Source: Caulobacteraceae bacterium (lineage in GTDB: Bacteria; Pseudomonadota; Alphaproteobacteria; Caulobacterales; Caulobacteraceae). Taken from it: 36,474 nt of DNA. The DNA is taken from the NCBI GenBank assembly GCA_947475465.1, contig CANJLK010000034.1:1-36474 (forward strand). The letters are read 5' to 3'. This document shows positions 9,411 to 17,378 of the stretch, piece after piece. The notes beneath the pieces were generated by a model that had not been told where the DNA came from, did no database searches, and saw only the letters and a program-made list of their open reading frames with translations. The first letter of the stretch is position 1, and the number at the start of each line of letters is the position of its first letter. Both the position numbers and the translations under genes were made by a program.

Positions 9411-9851
9411 TCAGGCGGCTGGGGCTTTGGCCGGCAGGCGGCCGATGGTCTTGACCAGGCGCTCGGCCTGCCGGCGCCAGGCGGCGTCGGTTTCCGGCGT
9501 CCAGGCCTCGCCCGCGGAATCGCGCAGCGTCGTCCGCAGGGCCTCGATGAAGTCCGTGTACAGATCGAGCGCGGCGACGCCGTAGGACAGGTGGTCGGCG
9601 GCGATGGTGCGCACGCTGCTGCGCACATGCAGCCGGCCCCGGGCCTGGTCCTGCAACAGTTCCAGAAGCTCGGTCAGCATGCGGCCCTGGCCCTGGGGAT
9701 CGATATCCTCGAACTTGAAGTACTGGCGCGCGTCCGGCCGCTTTTCGAAGAAGGCCGCGTAGACGTCCTCGGTGATGTCGAAGCCCTTCTCGGCCACGCC
9801 GTCGAGCGAGGCGTCCATCAGGTCGAAATCGCTCGGCTGGACCTGGGTCAT
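9411..9851 (-). CDS. Single-domain globin
   Basis: The 146-aa sequence fits a bacterial globin. KRPDARQYFKF includes a CD-corner Phe (about residue 45), DHLSYGV supplies the proximal His87 followed by the usual YGV, and helices G and H carry LYTDFIEAL and W...AAWRRQAERLVKTI. No reductase domain is attached, so it is not a flavohaemoglobin. Its ATG starts 16 bases after the ferredoxin stop, so it is the last gene of a P450-ferredoxin-globin operon. Roles could include oxygen supply, nitric oxide removal or peroxide protection for the P450; these are inferences. Homology is by motif only, so moderate confidence. Confidence 0.75.
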   Translation of the reverse strand: MTQVQPSDFDLMDASLDGVAEKGFDITEDVYAAFFEKRPDARQYFKFEDIDPQGQGRMLTELLELLQDQARGRLHVRSSVRTIAADHLSYGVAALDLYTDFIEALRTTLRDSAGEAWTPETDAAWRRQAERLVKTIGRLPAKAPAA

Positions 9852-9867
9852 GCGGGTCGCGCCCGGC

Positions 9868-10179
9868 TCAGTACTGGCTGTCGGCGACGCGCACGACGAT
9901 GCCGTCGGTGGCGGCGCTCATCCTGATCTGGCAGGAGAGCCGGGTGTTGGGCGGGCAGCCGTCGATGAGGGAAACCTCGTTCTCGCCCGGCGGCGGCAGG
10001 CGGTCGAACCAGTCCGGGTCGACGGTGACCTTGCAGGTGCCGCAGGTCTGGGAGCCGCCGCATTCGGCGTAGAGGCCCTCGACCTTGTTGCGGACGGCGA
10101 CCTGCATGACGGCCTCGCCGTCCTCGGCGGTGAAGACCTGCGAGACGCCGTCCGGGTCAGTGATGGTGACGCTGGGCAT
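9868..10179 (-). CDS. [2Fe-2S] ferredoxin partner of P450
   Basis: A 103-aa ferredoxin with C-x5-C-x2-C...C ligands: Cys40, Cys46, Cys49 and Cys83, in ECGGSQTCGTC and RLSCQIRM. It is related to but distinct from the ferredoxin at 3466, with a different acidic patch and GGSQTCGTC in place of GGACACATC. It sits 77 bases after the second P450 on the same strand and directly before the globin. The operon has no reductase, so electrons probably come from the reductase at 2217 or another one elsewhere. Confidence 0.92.
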   Translation of the reverse strand: MPSVTITDPDGVSQVFTAEDGEAVMQVAVRNKVEGLYAECGGSQTCGTCKVTVDPDWFDRLPPPGENEVSLIDGCPPNTRLSCQIRMSAATDGIVVRVADSQY

Positions 10180-10256
10180 GGCTTATGTTCCGACAATTGG
10201 GCGCACGCCCGCGACGCCGCCCGGCGCCGCGGGAATGCCTTGGAGGTTCGAGGGTC

Positions 10257-11483
10257 TCAGACGGCCCAGACGATGGGCACGGTGCGCGGCTGCATGATCC
10301 CGCCCAGGTCGACGACGATCTCCTGGCTGGTGTCGAGGGTGAAGGGCGGCAGTTCGCGCAGCACCGTCTCCAGGCCGATGGTCAGTTCCCGGCGGGCCAG
10401 GAAGTGGCCCAGGCAGTGGTGGACGCCGGAGCCGAAGGTGACGGCCGTGGCGCGGCGGTCGAACCTCGCTTCCTCGGGGTGGTCGTAGACCTCCGGATCG
10501 TTGCTGCCCAGCGTGGTGCTGGTCATGATCTTGTCGCCCGGCATGAAGGTGACGCCCTTGAAGGTGACTTCCTTGATGCAGTTCTTCGAGGCGTTGACCG
10601 AGGAATAGAGCCGCAGCAGTTCCTGGACGGCGTCCGGGATCTTCTTCGGGTTCTCGCGCAGGTAAGCCTGCTGGTCGGGGTGCTCGGCCAGGTGCCGCAG
10701 GAACCAGCTGAGGTTGGTGGTGACCGTGTCCAGCCCGCCGATGAACAGGTTGAAGCAGAAGCCGACGATCTCGTCGTCGGTCCAGGGGCGGCCGTCGACC
10801 TCGGCGGTGACGGCCCAGCTGACCAGATCCTCGCCCGGGTTGGCGCGGCGGACCTTCATCAGCTCACGGAACATGGCCACCACATTGGCCGCGGCCTCAC
10901 GGGTATGGTCCAGGTTGGGGTCGTGCAGCAGGCCGAATTCCCAGTGCATGAACTCGTCCATGCGATCCAGCGGCAGGTCGAGCAGGTTGAGCACGATCGA
11001 GACCGGGAACGGGACGCAGAAGGCGGCCTTGATGTCGACGGCGCCCTTGGTCTTGAACTTGTCCACCAGGTCCTGGGCCAGCTTCGCGACATCGGGCTCC
11101 AGCTTGCGCAGCGCGACCGGCGAGAAGATCGGGTTCAGGATCATGCGGAACTTGTCGTGGATCTCGCCCTCGAGGTTCGACGGCAGGGTCACCCAGCTCT
11201 CGCCCAGCAGGCCCGCGTGGACGGAGCGCCCGTGATTGCTGAAATGTTCGGTGTCGGCGTAGATTTCCTTGAGGTCTTCCTGGCGGCGGATGATCCAGGC
11301 CGAGCCGCCGCCATGATAGACGTCCTCCGCATAGAAGATCGGCGGGTAGTGCTTGTGGATGTCATGCACGGCCTTCTTGAAGGGGTTGTGCAAGGTGAGC
11401 GCGCCGGACGTGAACGGATAGACCATCACCAGGTCCTCCGGGATATGCGAGGGCCGTTCGCTGACCGTGGCGTTCGCAGACAT
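10257..11483 (-). CDS. Cytochrome P450
   Basis: A 408-aa soluble P450. The I-helix motif is canonical, GGLDTVTT at 249-256 with Asp252; ExxR is E288-L-L-R291; the heme loop FGSGVHHCLG gives the Cys ligand at 357. Overall it resembles bacterial P450s acting on terpenoid or alicyclic compounds, but no substrate can be assigned. The ATG at 11483 follows GGGAGGATGTTTCT, a good ribosome-binding site. It is the first gene of a minus-strand operon with ferredoxin and globin. The 77-base gap to the ferredoxin contains GACAATTGGGCGCA, also seen near the HxlR promoter. Confidence 0.95.
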   Translation of the reverse strand: MSANATVSERPSHIPEDLVMVYPFTSGALTLHNPFKKAVHDIHKHYPPIFYAEDVYHGGGSAWIIRRQEDLKEIYADTEHFSNHGRSVHAGLLGESWVTLPSNLEGEIHDKFRMILNPIFSPVALRKLEPDVAKLAQDLVDKFKTKGAVDIKAAFCVPFPVSIVLNLLDLPLDRMDEFMHWEFGLLHDPNLDHTREAAANVVAMFRELMKVRRANPGEDLVSWAVTAEVDGRPWTDDEIVGFCFNLFIGGLDTVTTNLSWFLRHLAEHPDQQAYLRENPKKIPDAVQELLRLYSSVNASKNCIKEVTFKGVTFMPGDKIMTSTTLGSNDPEVYDHPEEARFDRRATAVTFGSGVHHCLGHFLARRELTIGLETVLRELPPFTLDTSQEIVVDLGGIMQPRTVPIVWAV

Positions 11484-11654
11484 AGAAACATCCTCCCAAG
11501 GTTTGCGCGTGGGTGGATTTCGAACTCGCGTCCGGCCACCTCCCGCGCCTCGTGCTTCGGGAAGAAGATTCCAGCTTCCAGGCCGCGCGCACGTTGACCG
11601 AGATCAACGGATTGGCGTTTTGGCCTCTGGACGATGCGTCGGCGGCGTCCGCTG

Positions 11655-13925
11655 TTAGGTTTTCATCGCCTTCAGGACCGCGTCGGCCCGGATCGGCAGG
11701 TCGCGGACGCGGGCGCCGACGGCGCTGAAGATGGCGTTGCCGATGGCCGGCCCCACCACCGTGGTCGCCGGCTCGCCCAGGCCCACGGGGGGCTCGTTGC
11801 TCGCGACGAACTCAACGTCGAGGTCGGGCACGTCGGCCATCCGCAGGGGCGTGTAGGCGCCCAGGTTGGTGTCGGCCACCTGGCCATCCTTGAAGGCCGT
11901 GCCCTCGAAGAGCGCCAGGCTCATGCCCCACAGCGAGGCGCCCTGCATCTGGGAGAGCGCGCCGTCCGGGTTCACGACGATCCCGCAGTCGACCACCAGG
12001 TCGAGCTTCTCGACCTTGACCTCGCCGGTCTTCGGATCGACCCGCACGCGGGCCGCGCAGGCCACCCAGGTGGGCATGTCGCGTTCCTGGCCGAAGGTGG
12101 TGGCGAGGCCGAGGCCGGTGTTCTTCGGCAGCGGCTTGCCCCAGCCGGCCTTGGCGGCGACCTTCTGCAGCACGGCCGCCTGGCGGCGCGCGCCGCCGAC
12201 CGCGGTAGGGCCGGAGCCGGCGTTACGGCCCGCGCCGTCCAGCAGCTTCAGGCGGAAGGCCAGCGGATCGACGCCGGCCTTGTGCGCCGCCTCGTCCATG
12301 AAGCTTTCCAGCGCCCAGTTGGTCCAGCCGGGCCCGACCGAGCGCAGCCAGCCCGGCCGGAAGGTCTTGTTGGCCAGGTCGTTGTTGACGGCCCGGACCC
12401 GCTGGGCGCCCACCGTGTACCAGTGGTCGGCGCCGTTCACGGAGAAGGGGTCGTAGGCGACGCCGTTGGCGCCCTTGGGCATGAAGAAGGGCGCCATGGC
12501 CAGGGTCGGCCAGCCGGCCGCGGCGGTGTGGTCCATGGCCGTCACCCGGCCGCCTTCGCCGAACGCCATCTTCACCACCTGGACGGTGGGCGAGCGGGGC
12601 GAATCGAAGCGGCTGTCGTCGGCGCGGGTGAAGACCAGCTTCACGGGCTTGCCGATGGCCTTTGACGCGAGCGCCGCGCCCACGGCGTAGTCGCCGTTCA
12701 GTCGCCGCCCGAAGCCGCCGCCCAGCAGGTAGCTCTTCATGACGATCTTGTCCGCCGGCCGGTCCAGCGCCTTGGCCAGCCACGGCAGGACCAGGGATTG
12801 CCACTGGTTGCCGGTGTGGATCTCGAAAATCCCGTCCTTTTCGAAAGCCAGGGCGTTCACCGGCTCCATCTGGAAATGCAGGGCGGTCGAGGTCGTGTAC
12901 GTAGCCTCGATCTTCGAAACAGCCCCAGCGAAGGCCGCGTCGACGCCGGCGTCTTCCACCACCAGGGCCCCGGCCTTGGGGTCGGCGACCAGGTCGGCGG
13001 CGTGCTTCTGCAGGTCGGCCTCGGAGACCTTGGCCGCCTCGCCGCTTTTCCAGGTGACCTGGACCAACTCGGCCGCGCGGTCGGCGGCGACAAAGCTGTC
13101 CGCCAGCACCACCACCCAGCCCGGGACCGTGCCGGAAGGATCGTCCAGGGCCAGGCTGCGCTGGTAGCCGGGCACGGCCTTGGCGGCGCTGTCGTCAATG
13201 GCGACGACCGTGGAATCGTAGCGGGTCGGCGGCAGCTTCGGCCGTGCATAGACCATGCCCGGGACCGTCGCATCGAGGCCGTAGACGCCCTGGCCGTTGG
13301 TCTTGCCGGGGATGTCACGGGCCCGCGCCGGCTTGCCGATCAGCCGCCGTTCCGCCGCGGGCTTCACCGGCATCTTCGCCAGCTGCTCAGGCGTGAAGGT
13401 GCGGGCGAGATTGCCCTTGGCGACAATGTCACCGTAGGAGATTGAGGCCTTTCCGGCGTGGACCGCGCTGTTGCGCGCGACGCAGTCGGCGGGCTTCACG
13501 CCCAGGAGCCTGGCGCCTTCCTCGATCAGCACCGTTCGGCCTGCCGCCCCCGCCTGACTGTAGATCGGATAGCTCTGCCACACCGACCAGCTGCCGCCGG
13601 TGACCATCAGGCCCCACTTGGCGTCGGAATCGACGGTCCGGATGCGGACCTTGGACCAGTCCGCCTCCAGCTCGTCGGCGACGATGCGGGCGATGGCGGT
13701 GCCCACGTGCTGGCCAAGCTCGGCGCGGATGATGTTGACGGTGACCGTCCCGTCGCGGCCGAGGCTGTACCAGATGGTGGGCTCGAAGCCGGCCGGACCG
13801 CCGGCCGCCGCGCCCGCCTGGCCCGCGAAGCCGAGCGCCACGCCGGCTCCGGTCAGGGTAATCAGGAAATTGCGGCGCGACAGGGCGTCGGACATCTGGT
13901 CGGCCGGGTTCACGGGCGCGTTCAT
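11655..13925 (-). CDS. Molybdenum hydroxylase large subunit, Tat-exported (isoquinoline 1-oxidoreductase beta-like)
   Basis: A 756-aa molybdopterin subunit of the xanthine dehydrogenase superfamily, IorB/aldehyde oxidoreductase branch, hydroxylating N-heterocycles or aldehydes with water as oxygen source. SRRNFL at 16-21 followed by a hydrophobic stretch and an Ala-rich cleavage region is a Tat signal, so the enzyme is periplasmic or membrane-attached. GGGFGRR marks a molybdopterin contact, and VGLGEPAT near the C-terminus holds the conserved active-site Glu. Its ATG overlaps the small subunit TGA in ATGA (13922-13925), so translation is coupled. No cytochrome c subunit or maturation factor is present in the window. 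Confidence 0.93.
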   Translation of the reverse strand: MNAPVNPADQMSDALSRRNFLITLTGAGVALGFAGQAGAAAGGPAGFEPTIWYSLGRDGTVTVNIIRAELGQHVGTAIARIVADELEADWSKVRIRTVDSDAKWGLMVTGGSWSVWQSYPIYSQAGAAGRTVLIEEGARLLGVKPADCVARNSAVHAGKASISYGDIVAKGNLARTFTPEQLAKMPVKPAAERRLIGKPARARDIPGKTNGQGVYGLDATVPGMVYARPKLPPTRYDSTVVAIDDSAAKAVPGYQRSLALDDPSGTVPGWVVVLADSFVAADRAAELVQVTWKSGEAAKVSEADLQKHAADLVADPKAGALVVEDAGVDAAFAGAVSKIEATYTTSTALHFQMEPVNALAFEKDGIFEIHTGNQWQSLVLPWLAKALDRPADKIVMKSYLLGGGFGRRLNGDYAVGAALASKAIGKPVKLVFTRADDSRFDSPRSPTVQVVKMAFGEGGRVTAMDHTAAAGWPTLAMAPFFMPKGANGVAYDPFSVNGADHWYTVGAQRVRAVNNDLANKTFRPGWLRSVGPGWTNWALESFMDEAAHKAGVDPLAFRLKLLDGAGRNAGSGPTAVGGARRQAAVLQKVAAKAGWGKPLPKNTGLGLATTFGQERDMPTWVACAARVRVDPKTGEVKVEKLDLVVDCGIVVNPDGALSQMQGASLWGMSLALFEGTAFKDGQVADTNLGAYTPLRMADVPDLDVEFVASNEPPVGLGEPATTVVGPAIGNAIFSAVGARVRDLPIRADAVLKAMKT

Positions 13926-14389
13926 GCGTGGGCTCCCGTCTTGCCCCTGGCGGCCAGCTTGATGGCCTGCTTGATCCGGACATAGGCCATGCAGCGGCAG
14001 AGGTTGCCGTTCATCGCGTCGTCGATCTGGGCGTCGCTGGGGTGCGGGGTGGTCGTCAACAGCGCCGCGGCCTGCATGATCTGGCCAGACTGGCAGTAGC
14101 CGCACTGCGGGACCTGAGCCTCGATCCAGGCGGTCTGCAGGGGGTGGGCGCCCTTCGGATCCAGGCCTTCGATGGTGGTGATCGCGCGGCCCGCGACGGC
14201 CGCCACGGGGGTCACGCAGGACCGGATGGCCTGGCCGTCCAAGTGGACGGTGCAGGCGCCGCACTGACCTATTCCACAGCCGAACTTGGAGCCCTTAAGG
14301 CCGATCTCGTCGCGGATCGCCCACAGGAGAGGCGAGTCCTCCGGCGCCTTCACACTGACCTGCCGCCCATTGATCTTGAACGTCGTCAT
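13922..14389 (-). CDS. Molybdenum hydroxylase [2Fe-2S] small subunit (isoquinoline 1-oxidoreductase alpha-like)
   Basis: A 155-aa two-cluster subunit that moves electrons from the molybdenum site. The N-terminal plant-type cluster uses Cys38, Cys43, Cys46 and Cys58 (CGIGQCGAC...C). The C-terminal helical cluster uses Cys96, Cys99, Cys131 and Cys133 (QCGYCQSG and CRC). It lacks a signal peptide and is probably carried through Tat with the large subunit, as known for this family. The start is taken at the ATG encoding MTTFKING; five upstream codons in frame are glycine-rich and unlikely. It forms an operon with the overlapping large subunit. Confidence 0.94.
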   Translation of the reverse strand: MTTFKINGRQVSVKAPEDSPLLWAIRDEIGLKGSKFGCGIGQCGACTVHLDGQAIRSCVTPVAAVAGRAITTIEGLDPKGAHPLQTAWIEAQVPQCGYCQSGQIMQAAALLTTTPHPSDAQIDDAMNGNLCRCMAYVRIKQAIKLAARGKTGAHA

Positions 14390-14740
14390 CCCGCCGCCTC
14401 CCACGTCTTTGCGGCGATGAGAGGCCTGTTAGCCACACCCCGCAACGGCTTTCTCGCCGGCGTTCATGGCGGGTCGCCCGCGCGGCCCACCGCATTCCGT
14501 GGGGGCAATCGCCACATTCATAACTCCAGGTTGTGAACAGCAACGAGACAGCCTGATGGCGATCCACATCGGCTGCGGGGGCGTTCAGAGAAATGTACTG
14601 TCGCGGCAATGTCTTATAGCCGACAGAGCCGGCCCGGTCCGCACCCGCGACAGGGTTATCTTTCGTTAAGACGGCGCCGGTTAGGACAAAGTGACGCGGG
14701 CAGGACAACGCGAAGTGGCGCCAGAAGGGCCAGGGCCGGA
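14390..14740. other. Intergenic stretch upstream of the molybdenum hydroxylase operon
   Basis: No convincing gene is seen in 351 bases. A/T content is higher in the middle, so promoters for the minus-strand operon and perhaps for the small plus-strand frame at 14741 may lie here. No clear palindrome or terminator was recognised. Confidence 0.4.
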
Positions 14741-14941
14741 ATGATACGGAAATTTCCAGGAAGCCCGATCGCCACGCCGCCCGGCTCGCCGGCCCAGGAA
14801 GCTTTGAAGCTGGCCGCCGGCATCGTCGCCATTCTCGAGAGCACCTACGGCGGGCTGGAGCCGTGGCGGCCAGCGCGCCAGCCCCTGCCCGAAGCCGGCC
14901 AGGGCAACGTCCTTTGGCTTGACGACGAACAGGCTCAGTAG
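14741..14941 (+). CDS. Small hypothetical protein (66 aa)
   Basis: A short frame with G/C-rich third positions and a plausible amphipathic helix (QEALKLAAGIVAILESTYGG). The ATG at 14741 lacks a strong ribosome-binding site. It ends 7 bases inside the 3' end of the oppositely oriented acyl-CoA dehydrogenase. No family is recognised, and it could be a chance frame; a conserved homologue would be needed to settle it. Confidence 0.35.
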   Translation: MIRKFPGSPIATPPGSPAQEALKLAAGIVAILESTYGGLEPWRPARQPLPEAGQGNVLWLDDEQAQ

Positions 14942-16098
14942 GAGCGCGGCAGGCCCAGGCTCTCGGCGATGGAGTTGCGGACCATCTCGTTGCTGATCGG
15001 GGTGAGCCGCAGGATCCGGTGGTCGCGCCAATAGCGCTGCATGTCGGTCTCGGCCGAATAGCCCATGCCGCCCAGGATCTGGATGCCCAGGTCGGCGGCC
15101 TTCACCGCATTCTCCGTGGCCACCATTTTCAGCATGTTGGCTTCGACGCCGGTGTCGCGGCCGCTCATCTGCAGCCAGGCGGTGTTGAAGAGCAGCAGCT
15201 CGGTGATCTTCTGCCAGGTGGCGATGTCGGCCACATAGTGCTGCAGGATCTGGAAGCGGCCGATCGGCCCGCCGAAGGCCTGGCGCTGCTTCATGTAGTC
15301 GAGCGCGTCCTCCAGCACCCCGTCGATGGCCCCCAGGCACTGGGCGCCGACCATGATCCGCTCGTTGTTGAGGCTGGGCAGGATCGCCCGCCAGGCCTGG
15401 CCCGGTTCGCCCAGGACGTCGGCGTCGGGGACGAAGACGTTGTCGTAGCCCATGGCGCAGCTGCCCACCGAGCGCATGCCGAGCTTGGGCAGGCGCGTGG
15501 CGGTGACGCCGGGCGAGCGGGCGTCGACGAAGAACAGGCTGAGACCCTGGGTCTTCTTCGCCGCGGCGCGGTCCGTGCGGGCCAGCACCACCAACCGGTC
15601 GGCGACCGCCCCGCCCGTGGTCCACATCTTGGCCCCGTTGAGGATCCAGCCGCCTTCGGTGCGCTCGGCGTGGGTCTTCATGGCCCCCAGCACGTCAGTG
15701 CCGCCGTCGGGCTCGGTCATGCTGAGCGCAACGCGAAGTTTGCCCTGGGCCATGGCTGGCAACCAGCGCTGCTGCTGTTCGGCGCTCGCCACATTGACGA
15801 GCGTCTTGGCCCCGCCAAACGAGGTCAGGCCCCAGACCCACAGGAGGCCGCCAGCGGTGCGCGCCACCTCGCGGGCGAAGATTACCTGGGTCATCACATC
15901 GCCGCCCAGGCCGCCATATTCCTCGGGGATGCCGATGCCGAAGAAGCCCTGGGCGGCCATCTTGTCCCAGAACGCCAGGGGATAGTGTTCCTGGTCGGCC
16001 TCCAGCTCGCGCATCCAGGCCTTGGGCGCCTCGGCGTTCACCCAGCGCCGCACCACGTCGCGGAACGCCCGCTGCTCCTCGCTGAGTTCGAAATCCAT
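14935..16098 (-). CDS. Acyl-CoA dehydrogenase
   Basis: A 387-aa FAD enzyme of the acyl-CoA dehydrogenase superfamily, forming an alpha-beta double bond in an acyl-CoA and passing electrons to ETF. The N-terminal helical domain starts MDFELSEEQRAFRD; ALSMTEPDGGTD is the FAD/substrate signature; YMKQRQAFG and QILGGMGYSAE mark the C-terminal domain. The usual catalytic EGT near the C-terminus is replaced by LTPISNEMVR, but NNERIMVG carries a Glu where isovaleryl- and long-chain enzymes place theirs. The start is the ATG at 16098; an upstream in-frame ATG at 16155 adds residues outside the family. The acyl substrate is unknown. Confidence 0.93.
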   Translation of the reverse strand: MDFELSEEQRAFRDVVRRWVNAEAPKAWMRELEADQEHYPLAFWDKMAAQGFFGIGIPEEYGGLGGDVMTQVIFAREVARTAGGLLWVWGLTSFGGAKTLVNVASAEQQQRWLPAMAQGKLRVALSMTEPDGGTDVLGAMKTHAERTEGGWILNGAKMWTTGGAVADRLVVLARTDRAAAKKTQGLSLFFVDARSPGVTATRLPKLGMRSVGSCAMGYDNVFVPDADVLGEPGQAWRAILPSLNNERIMVGAQCLGAIDGVLEDALDYMKQRQAFGGPIGRFQILQHYVADIATWQKITELLLFNTAWLQMSGRDTGVEANMLKMVATENAVKAADLGIQILGGMGYSAETDMQRYWRDHRILRLTPISNEMVRNSIAESLGLPRSY

Positions 16099-16291
16099 CA
16101 GGCGCGCGCGCAGTTGGCCTGGAAGGTGATCGCGTCCGGAGCAATAAGTCTCCACCCCGTCGCGCCCGTCCTGTCGTGATGTCCGGCTGACCTGCCGCCC
16201 ATTTCCGTTCCCCGTGACCCAGGCGTTCAGTTTACCGGCGTTCCCGGGCGGCGCTACCCCTGGCGTCGCGGGCCAGTTGCGGCCGCATCTA

Positions 16292-16303
16292 GTGCAAATG
16301 CAC
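16292..16303. promoter_or_regulatory. Small palindrome in divergent promoter region
   Basis: GTGCA-AA-TGCAC is a perfect 5-base inverted repeat between the divergent acyl-CoA dehydrogenase and PEP-CTERM genes. It could be an operator, but it is short enough to occur by chance. Confidence 0.2.
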
Positions 16304-16379
16304 CATGCGCCGGCCCCATCCCCTGACGCAGAGTGGCCGCGAGCGCGCCCGAGGCGGGCGGCGGTGTTGGGGTAGTGGC

Positions 16380-16934
16380 ATGAGACATATGTTTGCGGGC
16401 GCGGCGCTGGCGGCCGGCCTGGTTCTGGGGGCCGCGGGCGCGGCCGAGGCTGGAACCTATGTGTTCGCCCTGTCCGGATCCGGGTTCACTGGCGGCGGGA
16501 CCATCGTCACCGGTACAGTCCCCCAGCCGGAACTTTATTCCTGCCCCACCTGCGCGGTGGGCCCGGCCTATCTGGTGACCTCGATCAGCGGCCTCCTGAA
16601 CGGCCATGCGATCAGCGGGCTGCCGGTCGGAACCTTCGCGGGCAACAACAACCTGCTTTATCCGACTGTTGGCGGCCCCTACCTCGACTTCGGGGACCTG
16701 GGCTTCACGGCCGACGGCGTTGACTACAACGCCTTCCAGGGCAATTCCTACGGGCCAATCGGCTATTTCCTGGCCGCCTCGAACATCGCGGGCGTCTTCA
16801 CCAGCCCGATCAGCTTCACCCTACGCGACGCCGTGCCGGAACCCGCGACCTGGGGGATGATGCTTGTGGGCCTTGGCGCGGCGGGCGCCGCGGTCCGCGC
16901 GGCGCGGCGTCGACGGACGACCGTCACCGCGTGA
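16380..16934 (+). CDS. PEP-CTERM sorting-domain protein
   Basis: A 184-aa secreted protein of unknown function. It has an N-terminal signal peptide (MRHMFAGAALAAGLVLG..., cleavage near AEAG) and a C-terminal exosortase signal: VPEPATWGMMLVG, a hydrophobic helix, then AARRRR. This is the PEPxxW variant seen in Caulobacterales and sphingomonads. The body is rich in Gly, Thr, Ser and Asn, with one CPTC pair near residue 58, as expected for an exported beta-rich protein. The start may be 16380 or the ATG at 16389. The exosortase is not in the window. The stop is 9 bases from the oppositely oriented next gene. Confidence 0.88.
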   Translation: MRHMFAGAALAAGLVLGAAGAAEAGTYVFALSGSGFTGGGTIVTGTVPQPELYSCPTCAVGPAYLVTSISGLLNGHAISGLPVGTFAGNNNLLYPTVGGPYLDFGDLGFTADGVDYNAFQGNSYGPIGYFLAASNIAGVFTSPISFTLRDAVPEPATWGMMLVGLGAAGAAVRAARRRRTTVTA

Positions 16935-16943
16935 CCGCGAGCT

Positions 16944-17312
16944 CTAGGCCGGGTGGGCGGCCTTGTAGGCCTTCACAGCGGCGTTGAAGCCGGCGCCCGC
17001 CTTTTCCTTGTCGGCCTGGTTGGCGTCGACCTGGGACATGATGGCCTTGGCGGTCTCTTCGGGGAACTTGGTCCTGGCGGCCTTGGCCGCCGCGCGCTGG
17101 GCGGCCAGGTCCTTCTCCATGCAGGTCTGGTAGGTGTCGGATGTGGCGATGAAGCCCGCCACCTGGGCCTTGAGCGCCAGCAGCTGGTCCATGGTGGCGG
17201 CGGCGCCGTCCAGCACCGCCGGCGGCTCGGGCCGCACGCAGGCGTTGGCGGCCATGGCCGCCCCGGCCGGAAGCAGCACCGCGCCCGCCATCAAGATCGC
17301 CGCCAGTCTCAT
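16944..17312 (-). CDS. Small secreted hypothetical protein
   Basis: The 122-aa product has a clear signal peptide (about 1-22, ending AMAA). The mature part is helical, Ala/Lys-rich, with two Cys (25 and 64) that could form a disulfide in the periplasm. No family is recognised. The ATG at 17312 follows GGGAGGAACGACA, so an upstream in-frame ATG at 17366 is not used. It lies 66 bases downstream of divL on the same strand and may be co-transcribed with it. Confidence 0.75.
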   Translation of the reverse strand: MRLAAILMAGAVLLPAGAAMAANACVRPEPPAVLDGAAATMDQLLALKAQVAGFIATSDTYQTCMEKDLAAQRAAAKAARTKFPEETAKAIMSQVDANQADKEKAGAGFNAAVKAYKAAHPA

Positions 17313-17378
17313 TGTCGTTCCTCCCGCTTGTTGCGGCGAGACAACCACAGTCCGCGGCGGGCGCAAAGGCGCCGCGTC

